Shown here piece by piece: positions 10,258 to 19,951 of a DNA stretch of 64,000 bases. A program made the position numbers and the translations under genes. This DNA is from Bradyrhizobium lablabi (GTDB taxonomy: Bacteria; Pseudomonadota; Alphaproteobacteria; Rhizobiales; Xanthobacteraceae): contig NZ_JAFCJK010000006.1 of assembly GCF_018131005.1 (NCBI RefSeq), positions 372,001-436,000 on the forward strand, read 5' to 3'. The notes under the pieces are model-generated. The model saw only the letters and a list, made by a program, of their open reading frames with translations. It ran no database searches and was not told the origin of the DNA. Position 1 is the stretch's first letter. The number at the start of each line of letters is the position of its first letter.

Positions 10258-12414
10258 ATGGCGAGCGCTTCCGAGCGGCGAACCTTGGTTCGTGCAGCAT
10301 GCCCACACGATTGCCCGGACACCTGCGCGATGCTGGTGACGGTAGAAGATGGACGCGCGGTCGCGGTACGTGGTGACCCCCAGCACCCCTTCACCCGCGG
10401 AGGGCTTTGCGTAAAGGTCAACAACTACGAACAGCGGGTCTACAGCCCCGATAGAGTGCTCTACCCGCTCAAGCGCTCGGGACCGAAAGGGACCGGACGG
10501 TTCGAGCGCATAGGCTGGGACGAAGCCGTCGAAATGATCCGCGACCGCTGGACCGGGATCATCGGCAAGTATGGGCCAAGCGCGATCCTGCCATACAGCT
10601 ATTTAGGCACCGAGGGCATCCTTAACGGGCTGAATGTGGGCGATGCCTTCTTTAACAGGCTTGGCGCCACCATCAGCGAGCGGACCTTTTGTGATTCGGG
10701 CTCGTGCACGGCCTATTTCATGACGATAGGTCCCTCTCCCGGCATGGACCCGGAGAGCTTCAAGCATTCGAAATACATCATTCTATGGGCGTGCAACACG
10801 ATCAGCACCAATTTGCACCACTGGCCGTTTATCGCAGAGGCGAAGAGCAGGGGCGCAAAGCTGGTCGTGATCGATCCAGTCAAGACGCGGACAGCCCGCG
10901 AAGCCGACTGGCACATTCCCATCCGACCTGGCACCGACGCGGCGCTCGCGATGGGTATGATGAACGTTATCATCAGCGAGAATTTGATCGATCGCGAGTA
11001 TGTGGAGAACTATACGGAGGGGTTCGAGGAGCTTCGGGAGCGCGTCCAAGCCTACTCGCCCGAGCGGGTCGCCGAGATCACCGCCATTTCGCCGCAGGAC
11101 ATCAGGACCCTAGCGCGGGAATACGCTACCACTCAGCCGAGCGTGATCCGTATCGGCGTCGCGATCGAACGCCACGCGGGCGGTGGCCAGACGGTGCGCG
11201 CTGCCGCGTGTCTTCCGGCCCTCGTCGGTGCGTGGCGCCGGGTTGGCGGCGGCATCTTGCAGCTGCCAATTTGGGCCTTCCCGGTCAAATGGGAAAATCT
11301 GATGCGGCCGGACTGGATCAAGCCCCGAACGCGGGTGCTGAATCAGTGGCGCCTCGGCTCGGCGCTCTTGGACGAAGACAGGCTCGACCCGCCCATCAAG
11401 TCCTTGTTCGTTTACAACTCCAATCCGGCGATTGTTGTGCCGGAACAGGACAAGATTATCCGAGGCCTCGAGCGCGAAGATCTTTTCACCGTGGTGAGCG
11501 AGCAGTTCCTCACTGACACCGCCCGGTACGCGGATATTGTACTCCCTGCTACCACGCAGCTGGAGCAGTTCGACATCATGTTCTCCTGGGGACATCTGTA
11601 TCTGTCGCTGAATCAAAAGGCGATCGAGCCACTCGGCGACGCGGTCTCCAACACGGAGCTGTTCCGACGACTTGCCCGCACCATGGGCTTCGATGATCGG
11701 CAATGGCAACGTAGCGACGAAGAGATGGCGTTGGACGCTCTAGATTGGGCAAGTCCGGCGCTTCAAGGCATAACGATGGATCTTTTGAGGGAGAAGGGAT
11801 GGGCGCGTCTCAACATTGGGACACCCGACACGTACGCGCCGCATGCCGCGGGTAACTTCCTCACTCCATCGGGCAAGTGCGAGTTCAAGGCGTCGATGGC
11901 CGCGGGCGGCAATTTTGTCCTACCGTTGTTCCGCCAGGGCTCGAACGAGTTTCAGGCGGGCGAGCCGGTAGACCCATTGCCAAACTATATTCCACCACGA
12001 GAGTCGCCGGCGACCAACGCGCGATTGGCGGCGAAATACCCCCTCAACGTAATCTCGCCGAAGAGTCACGCTTTCCTCAATTCCTGCTATGGCAATCTGC
12101 CGGCTCAACTGCATCACGCGGGCGAGCAGGTCGTGCTTGTCAATCCAAAAGATGCGATCGCTCGTAATGTCGGCGAGGGAAGCGCTGTGCGGATTTTTAA
12201 CGATCGCGGCAGCTTCGAAGCAATTGCGAAGGTAAGCGCTGAGGTCATGCAAGGGGTTGTTGTCGCACCCCTGGGATATTGGCGCGACCTGAGCCGGGCG
12301 AAAGCCACGGTGAACGCTCTCAATCCCGGCGCCTACGCCGATCTCGGAAGGGCTCCGACATTCTCGGACACACTGGTCGAAGTAGCGATCGCCCAGCCAG
12401 CCGCCGCCGAATAA
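10258..12414 (+). CDS. Molybdopterin-dependent oxidoreductase of the DMSO-reductase family
   Basis: Mo/W-bis-MGD enzyme of 718 residues. An N-terminal [4Fe-4S] binding site is formed by Cys15, Cys19 and Cys23 (CPHDCPDTC) plus Cys51 (GGLCVK). Central molybdopterin folds include TFCDSGSC near residue 142, a candidate metal-ligand region, and VIDPVKTRTAREADWHIPIR (nucleotide-binding loop). The C-terminal molydop-binding beta-barrel runs from about residue 590 (PLNVISPKSHAFLNS onward). There is no Tat signal, so the enzyme is cytoplasmic, and no partner FeS or membrane subunit is adjacent, so the electron acceptor and substrate are unknown. The start has a GGAGG site. It converges on the reductase gene downstream. 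Confidence 0.9.
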   Translation: MASASERRTLVRAACPHDCPDTCAMLVTVEDGRAVAVRGDPQHPFTRGGLCVKVNNYEQRVYSPDRVLYPLKRSGPKGTGRFERIGWDEAVEMIRDRWTGIIGKYGPSAILPYSYLGTEGILNGLNVGDAFFNRLGATISERTFCDSGSCTAYFMTIGPSPGMDPESFKHSKYIILWACNTISTNLHHWPFIAEAKSRGAKLVVIDPVKTRTAREADWHIPIRPGTDAALAMGMMNVIISENLIDREYVENYTEGFEELRERVQAYSPERVAEITAISPQDIRTLAREYATTQPSVIRIGVAIERHAGGGQTVRAAACLPALVGAWRRVGGGILQLPIWAFPVKWENLMRPDWIKPRTRVLNQWRLGSALLDEDRLDPPIKSLFVYNSNPAIVVPEQDKIIRGLEREDLFTVVSEQFLTDTARYADIVLPATTQLEQFDIMFSWGHLYLSLNQKAIEPLGDAVSNTELFRRLARTMGFDDRQWQRSDEEMALDALDWASPALQGITMDLLREKGWARLNIGTPDTYAPHAAGNFLTPSGKCEFKASMAAGGNFVLPLFRQGSNEFQAGEPVDPLPNYIPPRESPATNARLAAKYPLNVISPKSHAFLNSCYGNLPAQLHHAGEQVVLVNPKDAIARNVGEGSAVRIFNDRGSFEAIAKVSAEVMQGVVVAPLGYWRDLSRAKATVNALNPGAYADLGRAPTFSDTLVEVAIAQPAAAE

Positions 12415-12629
12415 CGTTGGGAGAGCGCGACGCTCGCTGGCGTGACCTGGGAATAAGGTAGAGCAGACACCGTCCAGGCCAGTGGGGGTGGTCAGATCTC
12501 TAGGTGCTTTTCAGTGCGAACGGGGCTCCCTGGTTTTCCGGCAAAGAAGTCCAGAAAACCCACAGAGACGCGGGTCGCTGACCTGAGCGGACGTCATGCT
12601 GATGATCGTTCTCGCGGCGCCGAAGGGTT

Positions 12630-13697
12630 TCAGGGAACGATCTTCTCCGCGCGAAACTCGCGCATGAGCCGCACGAACATCTCTTCGCTGTCGACCACAT
12701 CGTGGAAGCCGAAGCGGCGCGACTTAGTAACGTCCGACATCACGTCCCAGTCGCAACCGAATACGTAATCGGCAAAGGGCCACGCCACGAGCTCGTTGTA
12801 GGCGTAGGGCTTCAGCCCATATTTCTCTCTCATAACACGCCAGAGTGGTGCGTTGTCGATCATGTGTGCGGTAAGGCTTATCGTCTGCACGTCACCGGCG
12901 GGCATATCGAAAGTGGCCGCGAGCTTCGGCCACAGATTCTTCCAGCGGAAATAGTCGCCGTTGGTGATGTTGAAAGCTTTGAGCCCGCAGCGAGGCGTGC
13001 TCGCTGCCCAGAGCGCTGCGTTGGCGAAGTGCGCCGATTCGGTGACCTGGTAGATCGATGTATAGGCACGAGGCTTTCCCGGGAAACGCAGCGGCAACCC
13101 AAGCTCCTTGCTGATCGCGGCGTACACCGCGATCGCCGGCGCCAGACTCATCGGCGTGCCCGGCGCAAAGCCGCATAGGGTCTGCGGCCGCAGCTCCACC
13201 CAGTCCCAGCGCTTGTCGCGCTGGAAGGCGGCGAGCCAGTCGATCTGATCGAAATAATAGTTCGGCCCCATGTGGCGCGGGTCACTCTCTCGTGCCGGTG
13301 TTCTGAATGGCCCGAGGTGTGAGCCATAGTATTTTGTGCCAGTGACCAGCACCACGCGGCGTAGCGCGGACGACGCGCTGTCGATCGCGGTCACGGCGTT
13401 GACCAGCATGTCGCGGTTTGGAGCGATGTTCGATGCATAGCCCGCGGCTGCGCCCGTCGCGGGCTGAAACGCTGCGTAGAAGACGTGGGTAGCTCCCGTC
13501 AGGCCGGCGAGCTTCGTCGCCGCGTCTTCACGATCCAATAGATCGACACTGATATGGCGGTAGCGCGGCGCGGCGTCGGCCGCACGGCGCGACAGACCAA
13601 TGACGGACCAGTCGTCCTGTCTCAGCAGACGCTCGACGACATAGCGTCCGATCACTCCGAGCGCTCCGACGACTACGGCCTGTTTGTGCTCACTCAT
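12630..13697 (-). CDS. NAD(P)H-dependent reductase of the PRISE (progesterone 5-beta-reductase/iridoid synthase-like) SDR family
   Basis: 355-residue atypical short-chain dehydrogenase. The nucleotide-binding loop is GALGVIGR (residues 11-18); the PRISE signatures are THVFYAAF, the KYYGSHLGP motif containing the catalytic-type Lys and Tyr, and NYYFDQIDWL. Known plant members reduce activated C=C bonds of enones; bacterial relatives are mostly uncharacterised, so the substrate here is unknown. Cytoplasmic, monocistronic in appearance, with no strong ribosome-binding site before the ATG. It lies convergent with the molybdopterin oxidoreductase. Confidence 0.87.
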   Translation of the reverse strand: MSEHKQAVVVGALGVIGRYVVERLLRQDDWSVIGLSRRAADAAPRYRHISVDLLDREDAATKLAGLTGATHVFYAAFQPATGAAAGYASNIAPNRDMLVNAVTAIDSASSALRRVVLVTGTKYYGSHLGPFRTPARESDPRHMGPNYYFDQIDWLAAFQRDKRWDWVELRPQTLCGFAPGTPMSLAPAIAVYAAISKELGLPLRFPGKPRAYTSIYQVTESAHFANAALWAASTPRCGLKAFNITNGDYFRWKNLWPKLAATFDMPAGDVQTISLTAHMIDNAPLWRVMREKYGLKPYAYNELVAWPFADYVFGCDWDVMSDVTKSRRFGFHDVVDSEEMFVRLMREFRAEKIVP

Positions 13698-14074
13698 GTG
13701 TGCCCAATTCGTTGCGACTGGATGGTAGCCGTGTCCAAGGCTCTTGTCGCCCGCATTGGGACGCTATCTGGCGGGGACCCGCTCGGCCTAATCTGAATAT
13801 TCCGGGCAACTTCCTCGCGCTCGCCGACGAGGTAATCGAGTCAGCGGCTGATGTCCGAGTCTGGGCCTCGAAGCGGACATAGGCACGCCCGCCACTGATA
13901 CCGCTTTGCACGGCATAGCGACTGAGGGAGACGGGTTGCTCGAATCATAAGACAGCATTGCTGTCACACCAGAATCTCGTTTTCTGGATATCTTCCAAGA
14001 AGGTTTAAGGTAAGCCGGAGTTAACACGTTCGGCTGGATTGGGAGCTCGAACGCGTAGCTTGTAGGAGGTTGCT
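13698..14074. other. Intergenic with a possible degenerate interspersed sequence
   Basis: 377 bp between divergent genes. The part around 13811-13882 ('ctcgccgacgaggtaatcga' and the 'cgaagcggacat' string) resembles decayed intergenic sequence scattered through Bradyrhizobium genomes; this is from memory and only suggestive. AGGAGG for the next gene is near the right end. No gene seen. Confidence 0.35.
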
Positions 14075-14689
14075 ATGACCAACTTGATGATCAGGATCGT
14101 GACGCTCGCAACGTGTTCGATTGCGCTGACCGCTGCGTTCTCGGTCACTCCGGTTGTTGCGGCCCCAGGCATTGAGCCAGGTGGCAGTGAGGCAAACTAT
14201 GGCGGGATAGGCCAACGCTCCGCCTATCCGCCTTCGTCATACCCGAAGCGGTCGGGCAGCAAGGCCACTCACGTGCCCAAGGCCAAGAAAGCCAAGCAGT
14301 CCCTGTTCGACGACCCCGCCTTCGCTCATCGGTATCGCGCAGCTTATTCGGCGATCTACGACCGCACTGACTATGCCTCTGCGATTGAGCAGTTGAAGAC
14401 ACTCGGCCACGACGATCACCCGAATGTGGCCAATCTGATCGGCTATTCCTATCGCAAGCTCGGCCACTATAAGCTTTCGAGGGTCTGGTACGAGCGCGCC
14501 CTGAAAGCAGATCCGAACCATGTGCTGACCTGGCAATATTACGGTCTATGGCAGATCGAGCAGGGCAACCGCGATCAAGCGCAATATCATTTGAGTCGGA
14601 TCGCGGCGATTTGCGGGACTGGCTGCGAGGAGTATCGGTCGTTGGCCGCCGCGCTAGAGAAATCACCCGGCACTAGCCTGGTTTATTAG
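14075..14689 (+). CDS. Exported TPR-containing protein
   Basis: 204 residues with a Sec signal peptide (TLATCSIALTAAFSVTPVVAA, cut into two here: TLATCSIALTAAF then SVTPVVAA), a basic Lys-rich linker (VPKAKKAKQ) and about two to three tetratricopeptide repeats from residue 95 (DYASAIEQLKTLGHDDHPN; NLIGYSYRKLGHYKLSRVWY; DPNHVLTWQYYGLWQIEQGN). Cys-Gly-Thr-Gly-Cys near the C-terminus may form a disulfide. Likely a periplasmic adaptor protein; partners unknown. AGGAGG precedes the ATG at ideal spacing. Stands alone. Confidence 0.85.
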   Translation: MTNLMIRIVTLATCSIALTAAFSVTPVVAAPGIEPGGSEANYGGIGQRSAYPPSSYPKRSGSKATHVPKAKKAKQSLFDDPAFAHRYRAAYSAIYDRTDYASAIEQLKTLGHDDHPNVANLIGYSYRKLGHYKLSRVWYERALKADPNHVLTWQYYGLWQIEQGNRDQAQYHLSRIAAICGTGCEEYRSLAAALEKSPGTSLVY

Positions 14690-14968
14690 GACTCTTTGCA
14701 GCGCCGGTCAGAGCTCGGCGCGAACGCGATGGGTGAGGCTATGTCTGTTCATGGACCCTCACCCGACGTCCGGTCGTATCTGCTCAATCAGGGAAGTACT
14801 TGAGTTGGCAACCTGTTCCATGCGCGGTCGTACGCTTGCCGCGTTGACCCCGGGTGTCCTGAGTCAATTTGGTTGAGAACGTGTTATCCTAGCTCTCGGG
14901 ACAACGTTCGCATGAAGGAAGCCTGGCAGTTGGATAGCGAAATCGACTCCAAGAGGCGGGATTGAAAA

Positions 14969-17035
14969 ATGCAAGCCGGGCGGCACGGCCCAAACTCGAC
15001 CTCGACAGCTGGCGGCCGTGCATCGGCGTCATGGGATGCGCTGCTTTCGGCCACCTCACGGGCCGCTCCGGCGCTGTTATTCGGGATCCGGCTATGGGCC
15101 GCGGTGTGCCTTGCCTTGTACGTCGCGTTCTGGCTTGAGCTCGACAACGCTTTTTGGGCAGGCACGTCCGCGGCACTGGTCTGCCACCCACATCTCGGCG
15201 CATCGCTGCGTAAAGGCTGGTTCCGGATGATAGGAACCTTGGTTGGAGCGGTCGCGATTGTCGCTTTGACGGCGATCTTTCCGCAAAACCGTGCCGGCTT
15301 CCTCCTGAGTCTCGCGTTGTGGGGCGGTCTCTGTGCACTGGTTTCAACCTTGCTGCGTAATTTTGCTGCTTACGCCGTTGCGCTTGCCGGCTTTACGGCC
15401 GCCATAATTGCTGGAGATGAGCTTGGCGCCGTCGGGGGCGCAAACGGCGAGGCGTTCACGCTCGCCATCGCACGCGTGAGCGAAATCTGGATCGGCATCG
15501 TGTGCGCCGGAATCGTTCTGGCCGGAACGGATTTTGGCGGGGCACAGCGCCGACTCGCGGAGCTTTTGGCTGAGCTGGCGGGAGACATCGCAAGTCGGTT
15601 CACGGCAACTCTGCGACGGGGCAGCCCGGAGTCGCTGACGCAGAAAGTGCGACGCGAGTTTATCCGAAGGGTCATTGCAACCGACCCTGTCATTGATGAG
15701 GTGAAAGGCGAATCGGCGGCCCTGCGCTACCATTCGCCGGTGCTCCAGCAAGCCGTCGATGCGATGTTTGCGGTGCTCGCTGCGTGGCGGATCGTCGACT
15801 CACGCCTACGGCGCGCGCTCGGCTCATCCGGCGCACAGGAAACGCACCACGTGCTGCGCGCGATTCCAACTGAGTTGCGCGAAGCCCTTGAAAGGAGCGA
15901 CCGCTCGCCTTGGTTGAGCGATCCGGCCAGGATGCGCGGGCTGTGCCGGACGGCGTTCGATACGCTCGTCGAGATGCCTTCCCGAACGGTATCGCTACGG
16001 CTGCTCGCAGACCAGACCGCCGCCGTCATCGCCGGCTTGTCTCGGGTTCTCGACGGACTTACGCTGCTGGCGGGCGATACGGTTCGAGAGAGTTCACCAG
16101 GTCGCGGCTTCGAGCTACATGTCAGCGACTGGCTGCCGGCGCTTGTCAACGCTGGACGGGCGTTTGCAACGATTGTCGCAGTTCAGATCTTCTGGATTTG
16201 GACCGAGTGGCCAAATGGGCCTCTTGCAATCACGTTTGCGGCGATCACCGTCATCCTGCTGTCGCCCCGTTCTGACGAGTCCTACGCGGCGGCGGTCAAA
16301 TTTACCGCCGGCGCGGCCATCGCCGCCCTTGCCGCCGCAACCGTATTGTTTGCCGGTTTGCCCAATGTAGACAGCTTTGTCGGTTTTGCGATCGTGTTGG
16401 GCATTTTCCTCGTACCCGCCGGCGCGATGATGGCTCAACCCTGGAACACCGTCTTGTTCGTGGCGATCACTGCCAATTTCGTCCCCCTGCTCGGCCCGGC
16501 CAACCAGATGAGCTACAACACGATCCAATTCTACAATGCGGCGCTTGCGATCGTCGCCGGAGGTGGTGCGGGTGCGCTTTCATTTCGCCTCATCCCGCCA
16601 CTCTCGCCAGAGCTACGGTCGTGGCGCTTGCTGGCGTTGAGCCTGCGGGACCTGCGTCGTCTTGCCGCTGACCCAGGCCAGCGCGAACATTCCTGGGAAG
16701 GACGGTTGTACAGTCGCATCGCCGCATTGCCCGTCCAGGCGGAACCTCTGCATCGAGCACTCCTCATCACGGCATTGGCCGTCGGCCAGAACATGGTCTT
16801 GCTTCAACGAAGTGCTGGTCAGTTCGGCTGTGCCCGGGAAATCGATGCGGCCCTGAGGCACTTCAGTTCGGGAGATTGTGAGGCAATGGTAACGGAGCTG
16901 GAGGCCGCGGACCGCAGGCTTGCCGCACTCGCAGGAAATCTCCTGCCGGCCATGCGCGCAAGTGCAGAGATCCTCGCCATCCGCGATGCGCTATCCGACC
17001 ATCGCACCTATTTTGAAACCGGAGCTGAACATTGA
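14969..17035 (+). CDS. FUSC-family inner-membrane efflux protein (AaeB-like)
   Basis: 688-residue protein of the fusaric acid resistance/AaeB family, which exports aromatic carboxylic acids and similar compounds with an HlyD-type periplasmic partner. Two hydrophobic blocks of about five to six helices each (residues 25-190 and 395-535, e.g. LWAAVCLALYVAFWLELDNA and AIVLGIFLVPAGAMMAQPWN) are separated and followed by cytoplasmic helical regions, the normal architecture. First gene of a three-gene operon: its stop overlaps the start of the DUF1656 gene. GAGGCGGG is upstream of the ATG. No regulator gene is adjacent, so the inducer is unknown. Confidence 0.92.
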   Translation: MQAGRHGPNSTSTAGGRASASWDALLSATSRAAPALLFGIRLWAAVCLALYVAFWLELDNAFWAGTSAALVCHPHLGASLRKGWFRMIGTLVGAVAIVALTAIFPQNRAGFLLSLALWGGLCALVSTLLRNFAAYAVALAGFTAAIIAGDELGAVGGANGEAFTLAIARVSEIWIGIVCAGIVLAGTDFGGAQRRLAELLAELAGDIASRFTATLRRGSPESLTQKVRREFIRRVIATDPVIDEVKGESAALRYHSPVLQQAVDAMFAVLAAWRIVDSRLRRALGSSGAQETHHVLRAIPTELREALERSDRSPWLSDPARMRGLCRTAFDTLVEMPSRTVSLRLLADQTAAVIAGLSRVLDGLTLLAGDTVRESSPGRGFELHVSDWLPALVNAGRAFATIVAVQIFWIWTEWPNGPLAITFAAITVILLSPRSDESYAAAVKFTAGAAIAALAAATVLFAGLPNVDSFVGFAIVLGIFLVPAGAMMAQPWNTVLFVAITANFVPLLGPANQMSYNTIQFYNAALAIVAGGGAGALSFRLIPPLSPELRSWRLLALSLRDLRRLAADPGQREHSWEGRLYSRIAALPVQAEPLHRALLITALAVGQNMVLLQRSAGQFGCAREIDAALRHFSSGDCEAMVTELEAADRRLAALAGNLLPAMRASAEILAIRDALSDHRTYFETGAEH

Positions 17036-17235
17036 AGTTTGTCGAAATCGATTTGCTCGGCGTCTACGTTGCTCCGATCTCGGTGCTGATGATCGCGGCT
17101 TGGCTCGTGACCGTTGGCCTGCGTCGCGCTGCCGCGCGCTTTGGTCTGCTGCAGTATGTATGGCATCCTGCTCTTTTCGTATTCGACATCTACATTATCG
17201 TGCTCTCATCATTGGTTCTTCTCATCGCGCGGTGA
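17032..17235 (+). CDS. DUF1656 small membrane protein (AaeX-like)
   Basis: 67 residues, two transmembrane helices (VAPISVLMIAAWLVTVGL and FDIYIIVLSSLVLLIA) joined by a basic loop, matching the DUF1656/AaeX family. The start is TTG, overlapping the preceding stop (ATTGA), with GGAG at proper distance; this implies translational coupling. Known: AaeX accompanies AaeA/AaeB pumps but its role is unclear. Seven nt separate it from the HlyD gene. Confidence 0.9.
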   Translation: MKFVEIDLLGVYVAPISVLMIAAWLVTVGLRRAAARFGLLQYVWHPALFVFDIYIIVLSSLVLLIAR

Positions 17236-17242
17236 GATCGCC

Positions 17243-18211
17243 ATGTCCGATACTGAAGCAAGACCAGAGCTACGAATAGCGGACCATCTTGATACCACCA
17301 ACGCGGGTCCGCCAGTCGCGAAGGTCTCGAAGCCGAGACTGCGTGCCGTTCCGCTTGTGATCACGCTTGCGGTGACGGCGCTTGCGATTGTCGCGGGCGC
17401 TCTCATGTGGGACGCGTATATGGGGGCACCATGGACGCGCGACGCAACGGTCCGGACTTATGTCGTGACCATGGCTCCGGAAGTGGCCGGTCGTATCGTG
17501 CAATTGCCGGTAAAGGACAACCAGTTCGTCCATAAGGGCGACCTATTGCTGGTCATCGATCCCACCGACTACAAGAACGCCCTGCAATCAGCCGAAGCCA
17601 ACGTTGAGCAGAACAAGGCGATTGCGCTCAATGCCCTAATGCAGCTTCGGCGGCGGCAGAAGCTGACCGATCTCGCCGAGACGATCGAAGACCGACAAAT
17701 TCATGAGGCGAACGCTGCCGCGAGCCAGGCCCAATACGACGCCGCTCAAGTTAGTCGAGATCAGGCCAAGGTGAGCCTGGAACGCACACAGCTCCGCTCT
17801 CCTGTGAATGGCTGGGTCACCAATCTCCTGACGCAAGTCGGAGATTATGCGAGCGTCGGACGGAATGTCATTTCGCTGGTCGACGCCGACTCATTTTGGA
17901 TCGACGCCTATTTCGAAGAGACAAGACTTCCTTCCATCCAGGAAGGGGATCCTGCGAAGATCAAGTTGATGGGACACCGCGAGATCATCTTGGGCGAAGT
18001 CGGCAGTCTCGCGCGCGGTATTACGGTGGCGAATGCGCGACCGGATCTGGCCGGGCTTGCGAACGTCAACCCAATCTTCACCTGGGTTCGGCTCGCGCAG
18101 CGCGTACCAGTGCGGATCAACATCAAGCAACTGCCGGACGGCGTTCGTCTGGTTACCGGATTGACGGCGACCGTTCAGATCGAGCCGCGATCCAATTCAT
18201 CCTCCCGTTAA
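17243..18211 (+). CDS. HlyD/EmrA-type periplasmic adaptor of the FUSC efflux system
   Basis: 322 residues: N-terminal cytoplasmic tail, one transmembrane anchor near residues 35-55 (LVITLAVTALAIVAGALMW), first half of the biotinyl-lipoyl domain (RTYVVTMAPEVAGRIVQLPV), coiled-coil hairpin about residues 105-185, second lipoyl half (LRSPVNGWVTNLLTQVGDYA), and beta-barrel. It bridges the FUSC pump to an outer-membrane channel; no channel gene is in the operon. I chose the ATG that begins MSDTEARPEL, preceded by GGTGAG 7 nt after the previous stop; a longer reading would overlap the DUF1656 gene. Confidence 0.93.
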   Translation: MSDTEARPELRIADHLDTTNAGPPVAKVSKPRLRAVPLVITLAVTALAIVAGALMWDAYMGAPWTRDATVRTYVVTMAPEVAGRIVQLPVKDNQFVHKGDLLLVIDPTDYKNALQSAEANVEQNKAIALNALMQLRRRQKLTDLAETIEDRQIHEANAAASQAQYDAAQVSRDQAKVSLERTQLRSPVNGWVTNLLTQVGDYASVGRNVISLVDADSFWIDAYFEETRLPSIQEGDPAKIKLMGHREIILGEVGSLARGITVANARPDLAGLANVNPIFTWVRLAQRVPVRINIKQLPDGVRLVTGLTATVQIEPRSNSSSR

Positions 18212-18390
18212 GACGCGCTTTCCCGCAAAGATGCGCGTCAATTGTACCGTTACTAGCCTGGAATGGGCGCGCATTCCATGGTCGGCGTGCGGCTGGAACG
18301 CCGGCGACGCGAGACGCCGGAATATAGCCACTCAACTACAATCTCCCTCGATTGGTGGCCTCTTTTCCTTTTCCTATGTCGCCTGTTGGC

Positions 18391-18612
18391 CGATTCTGTT
18401 GAAAAAGTCGAACATGCCGCCAAGGCTCATTTCACGAATGCTTGCCGGCGACAGATTTCTTCCGAGGATGCGTTCTTCATGCGAGGAAGAAGAAGGTCGC
18501 CGAAAGGTGTTGTTCAAGTCGATGTGGTCCAACGTGTCTGACGGCGTTAAACGCGTCAGTGGCTCTTAAAAATTTGGTCCCGACAACGGCGAGGACTTTT
18601 TCAACAGAATCG
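18391..18612. mobile_element. MITE-like element with 19-bp terminal inverted repeats
   Basis: CGATTCTGTTGAAAAAGTC at the left end and GACTTTTTCAACAGAATCG at the right end are exact reverse complements, 222 bp from end to end. The interior carries no transposase frame. From memory, 'ttctgttgaaaaagtc' ends are typical of IS5/IS1182-type insertion sequences in Rhizobiales, so this is probably an internally deleted derivative. It occupies half of the 444-bp gap between the HlyD gene and the serine hydrolase gene; the remaining flanks (18212-18390, 18613-18655) hold no gene that I can see. A smaller inverted repeat CTGACG/CGTCAG lies inside near 18539-18560. Confidence 0.7.
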
Positions 18613-18655
18613 CCCAGAGGCGGACGTCATCGCCCGCGTCTCGCTCTGGCTACCG

Positions 18656-19951
18656 TCAGTTCTCCAACGCCTGGGCCACCAGCGCCTTGATCAGGCGGCG
18701 GTAGTAGGGACGGATGGCACCCGGTGTCTGCGCCATGTAAACGGCGGCGAGCTGCTCTTTGGGATCGATCCAGAAGAATGTTCCTCCGGCACCAGCCCAC
18801 ATGTACTCGCCTTCAGAGCCATGTACGCCGGCAAGCCCCGGTCCCTGTCGAACCATGAAGCCGAGCCCAAACGTATAGCCATCCACACCCATCAGAAGAG
18901 CGCCAGGAGAGAGCGGTGATCCAGGGCGATTGCCCAGGTGATCTGACGTCATCAGCTTCACGCTGGTTGGGCTCAGATACCTGCGGCCATCCAGCGTTCC
19001 GCCGTTCAGCATCATTTGACAGAAGCGCAAGTAGTCGGCAGCAGTCGACACCGCACCGCCACCGCCCGAGTCGTTCAACGGGTCGATCTTCACGTCGAGC
19101 ATGACGTCGTTGGGGCCGCCTGTGAGCGGATTTTTCGGCAACGGCTCAGCGATGCGGCTCCATTGCGCCTCAGGAACCTTGAAGCCGGTGTCAATCATGT
19201 TGAGGGGGCGAAAAAGCCGCTCATCGAGAAATGCAGAGAGGCGCTGACCCGAGATCGCCTCGACGACGCGCCCGAGCACATCGACGGCCATGCTGTATTC
19301 CCATGTCGTGCCCGGCTCATGCACGAGTGGCGCTTTGGCGATGCCGGTGACGAACTGGTCCGGCGTGATCATGCGGGATTCCGCGGTGATGTCGGTCCGG
19401 TAAAGCTTCGCTTCTGCGTAAGCCGCTTTGATTTCCGGGACGTTCGAGAACTCTCCATAAGCAAAGCCCGCCGTATGCCTGAAGAGATCCTGGATGGTCA
19501 TTTGACGCTTGGCGGTCTCCCGCGTGATCTTGCCGTCCTTGTCGGTGACGAGAACGTCCATCTTGGCGAACTGCGGCAGAAACTTTGCTACCGGATCGGT
19601 GAGCTCCATCCTGCCTTCCTCGATCAGCATCATGGCGGCAACGGAGGCCAGGGGTTTCGTCATGGAATAGATGCGAAAGATCGCATCCTTGGTCATTGAC
19701 TTGCCGGCGGCCTTGTCCTGGAAGCCGATCGCTTCGGAATAGATCAACTTACCTCGGCGGGCGATCATCACAACGGCGCCAGGCATGCGATCGGCGTCGA
19801 TCTCCTTTTGCAGCACGGTCCGAATGCGGGAGAGCCGGTCCGGCGCAACATCGACGGTTGCGGGCTCTGCGGTCGGTAGTACCTCCGCAAAGGCGTGGCC
19901 AGCGAGGACCAAGGTCGTCGCGACAAGCAGCAGTCTCAGCGCGGTTTTCAT
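18656..19951 (-). CDS. Exported serine hydrolase of the beta-lactamase/class C-like family
   Basis: 431 residues with a Sec signal peptide (LLLVATTLVLAGHAFAE). Catalytic motif SxxK is Ser96-Met-Thr-Lys99 (IYSMTKP), and the Tyr of the YxN-like motif is in WEYSMAVDVLG; a C-terminal GxG-type strand (MWAGAGGTFFWID) completes the fold. Known relatives include esterases such as EstB, 6-aminohexanoate-dimer hydrolases and D-amino-acid peptidases; they are rarely true beta-lactamases, so the substrate is open. GGGAGGAAAGC precedes the ATG. It faces the efflux operon tail to tail across the MITE-like element. Confidence 0.88.
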   Translation of the reverse strand: MKTALRLLLVATTLVLAGHAFAEVLPTAEPATVDVAPDRLSRIRTVLQKEIDADRMPGAVVMIARRGKLIYSEAIGFQDKAAGKSMTKDAIFRIYSMTKPLASVAAMMLIEEGRMELTDPVAKFLPQFAKMDVLVTDKDGKITRETAKRQMTIQDLFRHTAGFAYGEFSNVPEIKAAYAEAKLYRTDITAESRMITPDQFVTGIAKAPLVHEPGTTWEYSMAVDVLGRVVEAISGQRLSAFLDERLFRPLNMIDTGFKVPEAQWSRIAEPLPKNPLTGGPNDVMLDVKIDPLNDSGGGGAVSTAADYLRFCQMMLNGGTLDGRRYLSPTSVKLMTSDHLGNRPGSPLSPGALLMGVDGYTFGLGFMVRQGPGLAGVHGSEGEYMWAGAGGTFFWIDPKEQLAAVYMAQTPGAIRPYYRRLIKALVAQALEN

